NCBI GenBank assembly: GCA_964649195.1
Contig: CAZYPK010000055.1
Location: 1-28,391 of the forward strand
Source of the DNA: JTS-RE9 sp964649195
GTDB lineage: Bacteria; Planctomycetota; Phycisphaerae; Phycisphaerales; Phycisphaeraceae
Direction of reading: 5' to 3'
DNA: 28,391 nucleotides
How positions within the stretch are numbered: position 1 is the first letter of the stretch; each line of letters begins with the position of its first letter. Position numbers and translations under genes: made by a program. Positions 1 through 8,239 of this stretch are shown here, piece after piece. The notes beneath the pieces are model-generated. The model saw nothing but the letters and a program-made list of their open reading frames with translations, did no database searches and was not told the origin of the DNA.

Positions 1-2
1 AC

Positions 3-53
3 CTCAACAACCTCGCCAGGATCGAACGACAAAAACGCGCCGTCGGGACTTGA
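3..53 (+). CDS. C-terminal end of an upstream gene (partial)
   Basis: An open frame enters from the left edge and ends at a TGA at 51-53, giving the tail LNNLARIERQKRAVGT. Most third positions are G or C, as in the real genes nearby, and the tail is charged and helix-like. It is too short to identify. It could be chance, since only 17 codons are visible. Confidence 0.35.
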   Translation, partial: LNNLARIERQKRAVGT

Positions 54-151
54 CATGCAAGACAGTCGCTTCAGCCCCAGCCACCCAGCCGCGTGTCATT
101 CCTTTAACATAAGATTGTTTTCCACCTTCGCCACGTTCACGGAGCCTCGCG

Positions 152-3100
152 ATGAAACGCCTTCTGCTGTCACTGTCGCTCATTCTGCCGGGCATCATCA
201 CCTTCCATGCGGCGGCGTCCGCATCGGCGGATCAGCCGCGGCGGATCAAGGTGCTGCTGCTGGGCGACAACGGCCACCATCAGCCCGCCGCCCGGGCGCA
301 GCAACTGATCCCCGTCATGTTCAGGCGCGGCATTGATGTGATCTACACCGACAACATCGCCGTCGCCCTCTCGGCGGAAACGCTGCGCGATTACGACTGC
401 CTGGCCGTCTTCGCCAACATCGATGCGATCACCCCGGCGCAGGAAAAGGCGCTGCTCGATTTCGTCGAAGGCGGAAAAGGTTTCGTGCCGATCCACAGCG
501 CTTCCTACTGTTTCCGCAATGCGACGAAGGTTGTTCAACTCACCGGCGCGCAGTTTCTCAAGCATGGCACGGGCGTGTTCAAGGAGACCATCACGCAGCC
601 GGACCATCCGATCATGAAGGGGCTTTCCGCGATTGAAAGCTGGGATGAAACATACGTGCATCACAAGCACAATGACGAGAACCGCATCGTGCTGGCGGTG
701 CGCGAGGATAAGGACGGCAAGGAGCCTTGGACCTGGGTCCGTACCCACGGCAAAGGCCGCGTCTTCTACACGGCCTGGGGCCACGATCATCGCACATGGG
801 GCAACGAAGGATTTCAAAAACTCATCGAACGCGGCATCCGCTGGGCATCCGGCGACTGGGCGTTGGAACTTAAAGTTCCAGTGCCCGCCCCTTTTGAATT
901 CACCGAAGCGAATCTCCCCAACTACCTCGCCGGCGCCGCATGGGGCAGGCAGGGCGATCTCATCCGCACCATGCAGCAGCCGCTGTCGCCGGAAGAATCG
1001 ATGAAGCACATGCTCGTGCCCGGCGGATTCGAGGTGAAACTTTTCGCCAGCGATCCGCAGATCAAAAAACCGATCTGCATGACCTGGGATGAGCGAGGCA
1101 GACTCTACGTCGCCGAGACCATCGACTATCCGAATGAAATGCAGCGCGAAGGCGAAGGCCGCGACCGCATCACCATCTGCGAAGACACCGATGGCGACGG
1201 CAGGGCGGACAAGTTCACCGTCTTCGCCGACAAGCTTTCCATTCCCACCAGCATGGTCCGTGTCAACGGCGGCCTGCTTGTCGCGCAGGCGCCGCACACC
1301 TTGTTCCTGAAAGATACCGATGGCGATGATGTCGCCGATGAACGAAAAATCCTCTTCACCGGCTGGGGCACGGGCGACACCCACGCAGGCCCCAGCAACT
1401 GGCGATACGGACTGGACAACCACATCTACGGCGTCGTCGGCTACTCCGGTTTTAAGGGCGCCGTCGGAGGCGAACAACATCAGTTCGGCTCCGGCGTCTA
1501 TCGCTTCAAGCCTGACGGTTCAAAGATGGAGTTCCTCGCCTCCACCAACAACAACACCTGGGGCCTGGGCATCACCGAAGAGGGCCACGTGCTCGGCTCC
1601 ACCGCCAACGGCAATGCCGCGTGGTACCTGCACATCCCCAACCGTTACTACGAATCGGTGCGCGGCTGGTCCGCCAGGCGCACCGAAACCATCGCCGACA
1701 GCCAGGACTTTTATCCCATCACCGACAAGGTGCGCCAGGTCGATCACCACGGCAAATACACCGCAGGCTCCGGCGGCGCGATCTACACCGCGCGCTCGTT
1801 CCCCAAGGAATACTGGAACCGCGCCATGCTCGTCGGCGAACCGACCGGCCACGTCCTTGGCCGGTTCACCATCGAAGCGAAAGGTGGCGATTTCACCGCG
1901 AAAAACGAGAGGAATCTCCTCGCCAGCCAGGACGAATGGACCAGCCCGATCATGGCCGAGGTCGGGCCTGACGGCGCGGTGTGGATGATCGACTGGTACA
2001 ACTACATCATCCAACACAACCCGACGCCGGCGGGGTTTAAGAATGGTCGCGGCAATGCGTATGAGACGCCGCTGCGCGACAAGCGGCACGGGCGGATTTA
2101 TCGGATTGTTTACAAGAATGGCACGCCGTCGAAGCAGTATGACTTGAGCAAGGCGACGCCGGAGCAGTTGGTGGAGGTGCTTAAGAGTGACAATATGTTT
2201 TGGCGGTTGCATGCGCAGCGGTTGTTCGTTGAAGGCGCGATGGCCCACGCTACGACCGAAAAGCCTGCGGGGTATGTAACCGCTAGCCTCAAGCTAGCTG
2301 ATTTCGTCAGTGTTCCATCCTGGCGGCTTTACTCCGATGAGGCAAAAATACACGCTTTATGGGCGATTCACGGAAGCGGTCTCAAGATCAATATTCAACC
2401 GCCGTTCGGATTACTCGGTCTCCAGTCGCCGGGAGTGCAAAAGGCCGCCATTGACACAATCCCGAGAGTAGCCGAGTCCGTCGCCATCGTCGTACGGATA
2501 ATCTCGGACGATGAAGATAGTGTCGATCCGCAGGTTCTTAAGTCCGCACTCCTCGCCCTCGCCGACATGCCTGCCGACGAGAATGCCGGTGCCGCGATCT
2601 TCGCCATGCTTGGCAAACCTGAAAACGCCAACGACCGCTGGATTCCCGATGCTGCTGCTGCTGCTGCTGCGAAGCATGATGCGGGGTATCTCAAGGCGGT
2701 GCTGGGAGCCTATTCAAAATCGGACAAGCAGGGCGATGACGGCGCGAAGCCGCAAGCGGCGGTGAATCTGCTGCCCAATCCTTCGTTCGAGGAAATCGAA
2801 AACAACCAGCCCAGGGCTTGGCGCGTGCGCAACTACGGCGGCGAAGCGAAACATACACTCGACAAGGTCGCACGCACCGGCGCCCACAGCCTGCGCATCG
2901 ATTCCGACAAAGGCTCCGACACGAGTTGGTTCGCCGATGTCCGCGTGCAGCCGAACACCACCTATCGCCTCTCCGCATGGATCAAAACCCAAGGCGTGAA
3001 GAACATCGGTGGCGCCAGGGGCGCACTGCTCAATGTTCACAACATCAACCACGAAAAGACCGACGCCGTCACCGGCGACAGCGACTGGACGCGCGTCGAA

Positions 3101-4420
3101 GTCACCTTCAACTCCGGCAGCCAGACCACGCTCTCCATCAACTGCCTCTTCGGCGGATGGGGCCGGTCCACCGGCGCCGCGTGGTATGACGACATCGAAC
3201 TCGTCGCGCTTGCTCCAACGGTGCAGCTTCCGGGGGCGGTTGGCCGTGTCACGAGCATCGTCACCACACACTACGCCCAGCGCGGCCCGGTGGAATCGGT
3301 CGTGTCATTGCTCGCATCGCTCAAGAACACCGACCCGCAACTTGCAAGGGTGATGATCGATGCCCTCGCATCAGGCTGGCCCGCGAACAAACCGCCGACG
3401 CTCAGCGAAGCCGACCGGTTGGTGCTGGGCGAAGTGATGGCGTCGCTCGACGCCGATGGACAGGCGCGGATGCTCGCGCTGGCCGACCGCTGGGGCCGGC
3501 GGGATGTGTTCGCCTCCATCGTGAAACAGGTGACCGATCAGCTTCGCAAAACCATCGCGGATGAGAAGGCGCCACCTGCCGACCGCATCGCCGCCGCCAG
3601 ACGGCTCATCGGCCTTGAGGATGGCGCATCCGCCGCGTCGCACATCCTGTCGCCGATCAGGCCGCAGACTTCTTCGGAGCTGGCGTCGGGGCTGATCACC
3701 GCGCTGGGCGACAGCCGCGCCAATGAAACGGGCGGGATGATTCTCGCCCATTGGAAGCAGTTCACGCCCGCACCTCGCCGCGCTGCGGTGACGGTGATGC
3801 TCCGCCGCGCACCGTGGGCCAGGCAACTGCTTGAAGCGATCAAGGCGGAGCAGATTCCGCGCGGCGACCTTGCCGCCGAGCATTGGCAACAGCTTTCGCT
3901 TCATGCCGACAAGTCGATCGCATCGCTGGCCAGGGAACTGAACAAGGCCAACGACAACGCCGACCGTCAGAAGATTTACCAGGCGATGCTGCCGCATTTG
4001 AACGCGAAGGGCGATCTGACGACGGGCGAAAAACTCTTCACGCAGCTCTGCGCCCAGTGCCACACCTTCGAAGGCAAGGGCGGCCAGGTCGGCCCGCCGC
4101 TCACCGGCATCGGGGCCCGCGACCCCAGGGATGTGCTCGTCGAAATCGTTGATCCCAACCGTTCCGTCGAGGCGAACTTCCGCCTCTGGACCATCACCAC
4201 CACCGAAGGCGACATCATCTCCGGCAGGCTCGACACCGAGACGCGCACCACCATCGAAATCCTCGACACGCAGGGCAAGCGCCACGTCATCCAGCGCAGC
4301 GACATCGATGACGTGAACGCCTCGACGCTCTCGATCATGCCGCCGGGCCTGATCGACACGCTCAAGCCGGGGGAGGTGAGTTCGCTGATGACGTATCTGA
4401 TGTCGAGCAAGCACAAGTAG
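152..4420 (+). CDS. Secreted ThuA / PVC-type dehydrogenase / cytochrome c multidomain protein
   Basis: A 1422-residue exported protein. The ATG has a GGAG site seven bases upstream (141-144). Residues 1-25 form a signal peptide. About 30-235 resembles the ThuA / trehalose-utilisation glutamine-amidotransferase-like fold. About 285-660 is the beta-propeller dehydrogenase domain typical of planctomycete membrane-bound dehydrogenases (SDPQIKKPICMTWDERGRLY, followed by Asp-rich DTDGDG/DTDGDD calcium-like loops). A helical-repeat stretch follows. About 870-1020 looks like a carbohydrate-binding jelly roll (LLPNPSFEE start). The C-terminus is a class I cytochrome c with heme motif CAQCH at 1300-1304 and a candidate Met ligand near 1396. 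Known relatives are thought to oxidise sugars in the periplasm and pass electrons to a heme; the substrate here is unknown. An Ala run (near residue 835) is encoded by a CTG/GCT microsatellite. It looks monocistronic, convergent with the next gene. Confidence 0.88.
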   Translation: MKRLLLSLSLILPGIITFHAAASASADQPRRIKVLLLGDNGHHQPAARAQQLIPVMFRRGIDVIYTDNIAVALSAETLRDYDCLAVFANIDAITPAQEKALLDFVEGGKGFVPIHSASYCFRNATKVVQLTGAQFLKHGTGVFKETITQPDHPIMKGLSAIESWDETYVHHKHNDENRIVLAVREDKDGKEPWTWVRTHGKGRVFYTAWGHDHRTWGNEGFQKLIERGIRWASGDWALELKVPVPAPFEFTEANLPNYLAGAAWGRQGDLIRTMQQPLSPEESMKHMLVPGGFEVKLFASDPQIKKPICMTWDERGRLYVAETIDYPNEMQREGEGRDRITICEDTDGDGRADKFTVFADKLSIPTSMVRVNGGLLVAQAPHTLFLKDTDGDDVADERKILFTGWGTGDTHAGPSNWRYGLDNHIYGVVGYSGFKGAVGGEQHQFGSGVYRFKPDGSKMEFLASTNNNTWGLGITEEGHVLGSTANGNAAWYLHIPNRYYESVRGWSARRTETIADSQDFYPITDKVRQVDHHGKYTAGSGGAIYTARSFPKEYWNRAMLVGEPTGHVLGRFTIEAKGGDFTAKNERNLLASQDEWTSPIMAEVGPDGAVWMIDWYNYIIQHNPTPAGFKNGRGNAYETPLRDKRHGRIYRIVYKNGTPSKQYDLSKATPEQLVEVLKSDNMFWRLHAQRLFVEGAMAHATTEKPAGYVTASLKLADFVSVPSWRLYSDEAKIHALWAIHGSGLKINIQPPFGLLGLQSPGVQKAAIDTIPRVAESVAIVVRIISDDEDSVDPQVLKSALLALADMPADENAGAAIFAMLGKPENANDRWIPDAAAAAAAKHDAGYLKAVLGAYSKSDKQGDDGAKPQAAVNLLPNPSFEEIENNQPRAWRVRNYGGEAKHTLDKVARTGAHSLRIDSDKGSDTSWFADVRVQPNTTYRLSAWIKTQGVKNIGGARGALLNVHNINHEKTDAVTGDSDWTRVEVTFNSGSQTTLSINCLFGGWGRSTGAAWYDDIELVALAPTVQLPGAVGRVTSIVTTHYAQRGPVESVVSLLASLKNTDPQLARVMIDALASGWPANKPPTLSEADRLVLGEVMASLDADGQARMLALADRWGRRDVFASIVKQVTDQLRKTIADEKAPPADRIAAARRLIGLEDGASAASHILSPIRPQTSSELASGLITALGDSRANETGGMILAHWKQFTPAPRRAAVTVMLRRAPWARQLLEAIKAEQIPRGDLAAEHWQQLSLHADKSIASLARELNKANDNADRQKIYQAMLPHLNAKGDLTTGEKLFTQLCAQCHTFEGKGGQVGPPLTGIGARDPRDVLVEIVDPNRSVEANFRLWTITTTEGDIISGRLDTETRTTIEILDTQGKRHVIQRSDIDDVNASTLSIMPPGLIDTLKPGEVSSLMTYLMSSKHK

Positions 4421-4507
4421 GCATACAAGCGGTTTTCTTTGTTTGTGCAAAGTCCTGCCCAGGGAGAGGGCGAAGAGTCAAGCCCTGTGGTGCATGCGAT
4501 GGCCCGT

Positions 4508-5443
4508 TCACTGCACCAGGCCTTTGGTCAGTCGCATGAAGGCGGTTTCGAGGCTGACGTGTTCCTCCTGCAACCGGTTCAGTTCGAAGCCGTCGCGCAC
4601 CAGCACGGCGGCGATTCGGCCGGCGTCGATGCGGGTCGGGTCGATGGTGACGCGCATGAGGCCATCGGGGGATTGCACATCGATCACGCCGGGCAGTTCG
4701 CGCAGCGCATCCATCGCGGCGGCGGTCCGGTGGGCCACGCCGATCTTGAGGATGGTGCCGCCGCGCGTGCGATCGAGGATTTCCTTGACCGAACCGGTGA
4801 ACTGAAGCACGCCGCGCTCGATGATGCCGACGCAGGTGCAGAAGTCCTCCATCTCCGGCAGGATGTGGGAGCTGATGAGGATCGTCTTGCCCATGCGGTG
4901 CAGCTCCTTGAGCAGCTCGCGGATCTCGATGCGGGCGCGGGGGTCCAGTCCGCTGGCCGGCTCGTCGAGCAGCAGCACCTTGGGATCGTGGAGGAGCACG
5001 CGGGCGAGGGAGAGTCGCTGCTTCATGCCGCGCGACAGGCCGTTGACTTCGGCGTCGGCCTTGTAGGCCAGGTCGGTGAGGTTGAGCACATCATCGATGA
5101 CGGAATCGCGTTTGGGGCCGTGGATGGAGTAGGCGGCGGCGAAGAAGGCGAGATATTCCTTGACGACCATGTCGTCATAGGAGCCGAAGTAGTCGGGGAC
5201 ATAACCGATGAGGCTTCGCACCTGTCTGGCGTTGACGGGGCCGACGGAGAGGCCGTTGATGCGGGCTTCGCCATAGGTGGGTTTGAGCAGCGTGGCGAGG
5301 ATTTTGATGGTGGTGGTCTTGCCCGCGCCGTTGGGTCCGATGAAGCCGAAGCATTCGCCTTCCTCGATCTTGAGGCAGAGGTTGTTGAGCGCGTTCAGTT
5401 CGCCGTAGCGTTTGGTGAGATTGTTCGTTTCGATCATGGCCAT
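4508..5443 (-). CDS. ABC transporter ATP-binding protein
   Basis: A 311-residue cytoplasmic ATPase of the multidrug/gliding (CcmA, GldA-like) ABC class. Walker A GPNGAGKTT lies at residues 36-44, the signature LSRGMKQR at 136-143 and Walker B VLLLDEPASGLD at 156-167. The C-terminal ~90 residues form the regulatory extension common in exporters of this class. A second in-frame ATG six bases downstream is an equally possible start; neither has a clear Shine-Dalgarno site. No permease with many membrane helices lies beside it. The gene upstream on the same strand encodes a two-helix membrane protein that could be a partner, as in Gld-like systems, but 309 bp separate them. The transported substrate cannot be told from the sequence. 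Confidence 0.93.
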   Translation of the reverse strand: MAMIETNNLTKRYGELNALNNLCLKIEEGECFGFIGPNGAGKTTTIKILATLLKPTYGEARINGLSVGPVNARQVRSLIGYVPDYFGSYDDMVVKEYLAFFAAAYSIHGPKRDSVIDDVLNLTDLAYKADAEVNGLSRGMKQRLSLARVLLHDPKVLLLDEPASGLDPRARIEIRELLKELHRMGKTILISSHILPEMEDFCTCVGIIERGVLQFTGSVKEILDRTRGGTILKIGVAHRTAAAMDALRELPGVIDVQSPDGLMRVTIDPTRIDAGRIAAVLVRDGFELNRLQEEHVSLETAFMRLTKGLVQ

Positions 5444-5460
5444 GGGGAGGTCCGGTACTA

Positions 5461-5481
5461 AAGTGCGAAGTGCGAAGTGCG
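5461..5481 (+). repeat. Heptamer tandem repeat (AAGTGCG x3)
   Basis: Three exact copies of AAGTGCG lie just upstream of the ABC ATPase start. Variants in reverse orientation (TTCGCACTT, TTCACTTTGCA) lie at 5722-5747, next to the end of the neighbouring gene. Confidence 0.75.
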
Positions 5482-5612
5482 AGGGGCGAAGTTAAGGCAT
5501 GGCTGCGACACGGCGCGGTCAGGGGGTTCAGTGGCGGCGGGGGGTAAGCAGTCTTTCTCCGTGCAATCCGTGGTTAATTTGGCGAACGACTTGGCGTTGT
5601 AGTATTAGGGAT

Positions 5613-5670
5613 TTCTGAATAACCTCCGATGTACCGTGAACCAGGGGATCGCGAAGCCGCAAGCGGCTTG
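5613..5670 (+). repeat. Dispersed repeat D, copy 1
   Basis: About 58 bp beginning TTCTGAATAACC and ending in the hairpin AAGCCGCAAGCGGCTT (5654-5669). A reverse-complement copy lies at 19988-20044 and differs by three substitutions and one base insertion. It is intergenic and contains no coding sequence. Confidence 0.85.
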
Positions 5671-5752
5671 AGCGTGAGTCCGGGCAGATCGCGGCGTCCG
5701 GCCTCACCGTGCTGTCCATGCCTTCACTTTGCATTTCGCACTTCACCTTCCC

Positions 5753-8236
5753 TCAATCTTCCACGTTCATCACAAACCGCACCATCGTCCAGCCTTTGCT
5801 TTTCACCTGACCGCCATCGACGGTCATCGGCACGGGCGCCGGCGAATCGGTTTCGATGTGCCCCAGGATGATCAGCCTTCGTTGGGCGGTCAGTTTGGTC
5901 AGGTCAATGCCGCGGGCGATGCGGCGGCTGAAATGGACCGGCGACCAACTGAACTGCGGGTCATCAGGCAGCATGAAATCCGGCGGAGGCAACATGCTGA
6001 AAAACGAAAGCATCTCCAGCGTGATCACGATCGTGCCCGCGCCCGGATCGACCAGCTTCATCGTCGTCTCGTCCTGCTCCGAGTCGCTGCGGCGGCCACC
6101 CATGTTGGACATGTGCGCCCCCAGCAGCCCCTCGGCGCCCAGCGAGCGATTCTCCCAGCCGTTGGGCCGCGGATTGCGTTCGGTGGCCTTTCGGCGCTTC
6201 TCGTTGGTGACCAGTTCAGGCGCCATCACCAGCGGCAGCTTCGTGGCGGGCCTGCTCACCACCAGCGTCTGGCCGGGGCGCCAGGTGCGGTCGGCGGGGT
6301 TCCAGACCTCCGCCATTTTGCCGTCGCCGGCGCTGTAGATCAGCCGGATGTTGGTCAGCGTGCCAGGCAGGTCGTGCGTAAGCCTTCCGCTGGGCCAGCC
6401 GTTGACCAGTTTGAGACCGCCCGTCGGCGGGGACCACTGTCTGGCGAAAGGGGAGCCGTCGATGATGTCGCAGTAGTGGGCTTCGAATTGTTTCGCGGTG
6501 GATCGCATCGGCACGCCGGGCATGGCGGAGGGCGCCAGGGTGTTGAACGAGTAGCGGCGCTCGCCGACGAAGGAGGTGCGATCGCCATCAGGCAGGCCGG
6601 GGCTGGCCAGGGCGTTGAGATTGGAGCGGTCTTTGGCATCGGCGATGGCGACATTCACATTGCCGTGTTCGGGGACGAAGAGCGACATGACGCTGTAGGC
6701 CCGCATTTGGGCCGGGCCGCGCTGGGAGGAGTCGATATCGACGATGGAGAAGTGCTCGATCTGGGTGGCGCCGGGTCGCAGCCACGCGGCGGCGAGCCAG
6801 GCGACCGCACTGAAGAAGACGACGACGCCGGCAAAGACCAGCCAACTGTGGTGCAGGATTTTGCGCGACTTGAGCGTGGCGAACATCGCCGGTCCCGCCA
6901 CGACCCAGTAAATGCCAAAGAGGACCACGGCGCCGAAGACCGTCACCGCCGCGGTGGCTTTCATGGCGATGCGTCCGGGGATGAACGTGCCCAGTTCCGC
7001 CACCGCCCGGCTGCCCGTCGCCATCATCTTCCGCTCATCGACGAGCCTGATGTGATCGAGGTTGCCCGGCGAGCGCCAGCCGAACACCGTCTGCCACAAT
7101 CGAGGCAGGCCGTAGCGGACGAACGCCACCTGCGAAGCCAGCCGGCGATCGGTGAGGTCGATGCCGATCAGCGTCACCCGGCCAAAGCCGAATTGATGCG
7201 AGGCGATCGCGCTCGATTCCTTTTCGATGGCGGGTGATGTGGTTCCGGGTGGTGTGCTTCCGGGGGCGGGGGTTCCGGGGCTTCCGGGGCTTCCGGGGGT
7301 GATCAGGGCCACATCGCCGGGTCTGGCATCATCGCGCCGGCTCAACATGCGGGCGGGAATCTTCACGTTCACCATCTGCTCCGTCCGCGTCGGCTCCCGC
7401 CTGGGGTCGCTGGTTTCGTACATCCACCGGGGCACATCGATGGCCTGCGATGAACCGATGTTCACCGCGGGCAGCAGGTCCGCCACGCGCGGGTCGCTCC
7501 AGCCCGAATCGATGGAGGAGAGCACGATGATCAGATGCCCGCCTCGCCGGACCCATTCCTTGATCGCAGGCAGCGGCACCGAAGGATCGACCGGCGTGCG
7601 TCCGCCGACGGGGGTCCAGACCAGGGCGTCGATGATCTGCATGCCATACCAGCGATCGGGCAGCGTGGCCGGGTCGATGCCGGTGATGAAGTCGATCGGC
7701 TCGTGCTGCGTGTGCGTTTCACGAAACGAGGCCAGCCCCATGAGGCCGCCGCCGGTGAGACCGATGGCCTGCGTGCGAAGCTCCATCGCGTGCTTGGGCG
7801 TCACCTTGATGGAGGCGACGATCTGCTCGCTCTCCTTGTCGATGGCCCGCACCGTCCATCCATCGGTCGCCTTGCGGTTCATCGCGGGCATCGCATAGAG
7901 GCGAACGCTCACCGACCCGCCCGCGGCGACGACCACATTCTCCCGGCGGGCGATGAGCTGATCGCCGTCGGCATCGGGCGAAACCCAATCGACCATGAGC
8001 GTTTTGAGCTGGCCGGTCTTGTTGCGCACCTGCGCCCGCATCGGCGCCCAGGTGCCCGGCCGGACGTGGCCTTCAAAGCCGACATCCTCGGCCCGTTCGA
8101 TCAGCAGTTCGATGTCGTTGACCTGCGCATGAAGAGGGGAGGACACCAGCAGCGCGAACAGCATCGCGGTCAGTTGCGGCAGCCACCGGAATGGAAGGGG
8201 GAATGGGGAATACATGAACGTCGCGGGTTTCATCAT
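5753..8236 (-). CDS. Large exported membrane-anchored protein, function unknown
   Basis: An 827-residue protein with an N-terminal signal peptide (about 16-37, ending near HAQ). An extracytoplasmic region of about 380 residues follows, with a beta-sandwich-like start and, around 195-360, a glutamine-amidotransferase/DUF4350-like flavour (DALVWTP, WVRRGGHLIIVLS, FGFGRVTLIGIDLTD). Two membrane helices lie at about 425-447 and 465-487, followed by a second soluble region of about 340 residues. This layout resembles planctomycete proteins encoded beside ABC ATPases, which is inference. Residues 315-335 form a Gly-Ser-Pro-rich linker encoded by short tandem repeats. The start lies only three bases after the stop of the upstream Sua5-phosphatase gene, so the two are probably translationally coupled. 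A second Met directly follows the first. No catalytic residues could be assigned. Confidence 0.85.
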   Translation of the reverse strand: MMKPATFMYSPFPLPFRWLPQLTAMLFALLVSSPLHAQVNDIELLIERAEDVGFEGHVRPGTWAPMRAQVRNKTGQLKTLMVDWVSPDADGDQLIARRENVVVAAGGSVSVRLYAMPAMNRKATDGWTVRAIDKESEQIVASIKVTPKHAMELRTQAIGLTGGGLMGLASFRETHTQHEPIDFITGIDPATLPDRWYGMQIIDALVWTPVGGRTPVDPSVPLPAIKEWVRRGGHLIIVLSSIDSGWSDPRVADLLPAVNIGSSQAIDVPRWMYETSDPRREPTRTEQMVNVKIPARMLSRRDDARPGDVALITPGSPGSPGTPAPGSTPPGTTSPAIEKESSAIASHQFGFGRVTLIGIDLTDRRLASQVAFVRYGLPRLWQTVFGWRSPGNLDHIRLVDERKMMATGSRAVAELGTFIPGRIAMKATAAVTVFGAVVLFGIYWVVAGPAMFATLKSRKILHHSWLVFAGVVVFFSAVAWLAAAWLRPGATQIEHFSIVDIDSSQRGPAQMRAYSVMSLFVPEHGNVNVAIADAKDRSNLNALASPGLPDGDRTSFVGERRYSFNTLAPSAMPGVPMRSTAKQFEAHYCDIIDGSPFARQWSPPTGGLKLVNGWPSGRLTHDLPGTLTNIRLIYSAGDGKMAEVWNPADRTWRPGQTLVVSRPATKLPLVMAPELVTNEKRRKATERNPRPNGWENRSLGAEGLLGAHMSNMGGRRSDSEQDETTMKLVDPGAGTIVITLEMLSFFSMLPPPDFMLPDDPQFSWSPVHFSRRIARGIDLTKLTAQRRLIILGHIETDSPAPVPMTVDGGQVKSKGWTMVRFVMNVED
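7243..7300 (-). repeat. In-gene tandem repeat encoding a Gly-Ser-Pro linker
   Basis: Units starting TTCCGGGG occur at 7243, 7258, 7273, 7282 and 7291, spaced 15, 15, 9 and 9 bases apart. All spacings are multiples of three, so the frame is kept and the product is GSPGSPGTPAPGSTPPGT. The unit resembles the 9-bp repeats found between genes at 13534 and 26414. Confidence 0.85.
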
Positions 8237-8239
8237 ACA

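Larger units (their letters stand above)
5444..5752. other. Repeat-rich 309-bp intergenic region
   Basis: No gene is supported here. The gap holds three tandem AAGTGCG heptamers (5461-5481), a 58-bp dispersed repeat (5613-5670) and a reverse-oriented set of the same heptamer type (about 5722-5747, TTCGCACTTCACC). The heptamers at the two ends face each other, so the transcript could fold back on itself. Any promoter for the ABC ATPase gene on the minus strand should lie here, but I could not pick one. Confidence 0.6.

Noticed and set aside
50..55. TTGACA as a -35 box for the first large gene
   Set aside because: No acceptable -10 box lies 16-19 bases downstream.
170..1480. Long minus-strand open frame (436 codons) opposite the dehydrogenase gene
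   Set aside because: It mirrors a GC-rich real gene, has no recognisable domain or start signal, and the plus strand has clear domains.
2649..2671. CTG/GCT trinucleotide run as a frameshift or phase-variable site
   Set aside because: The unit is three bases, so length change keeps the frame; it only alters an Ala run.
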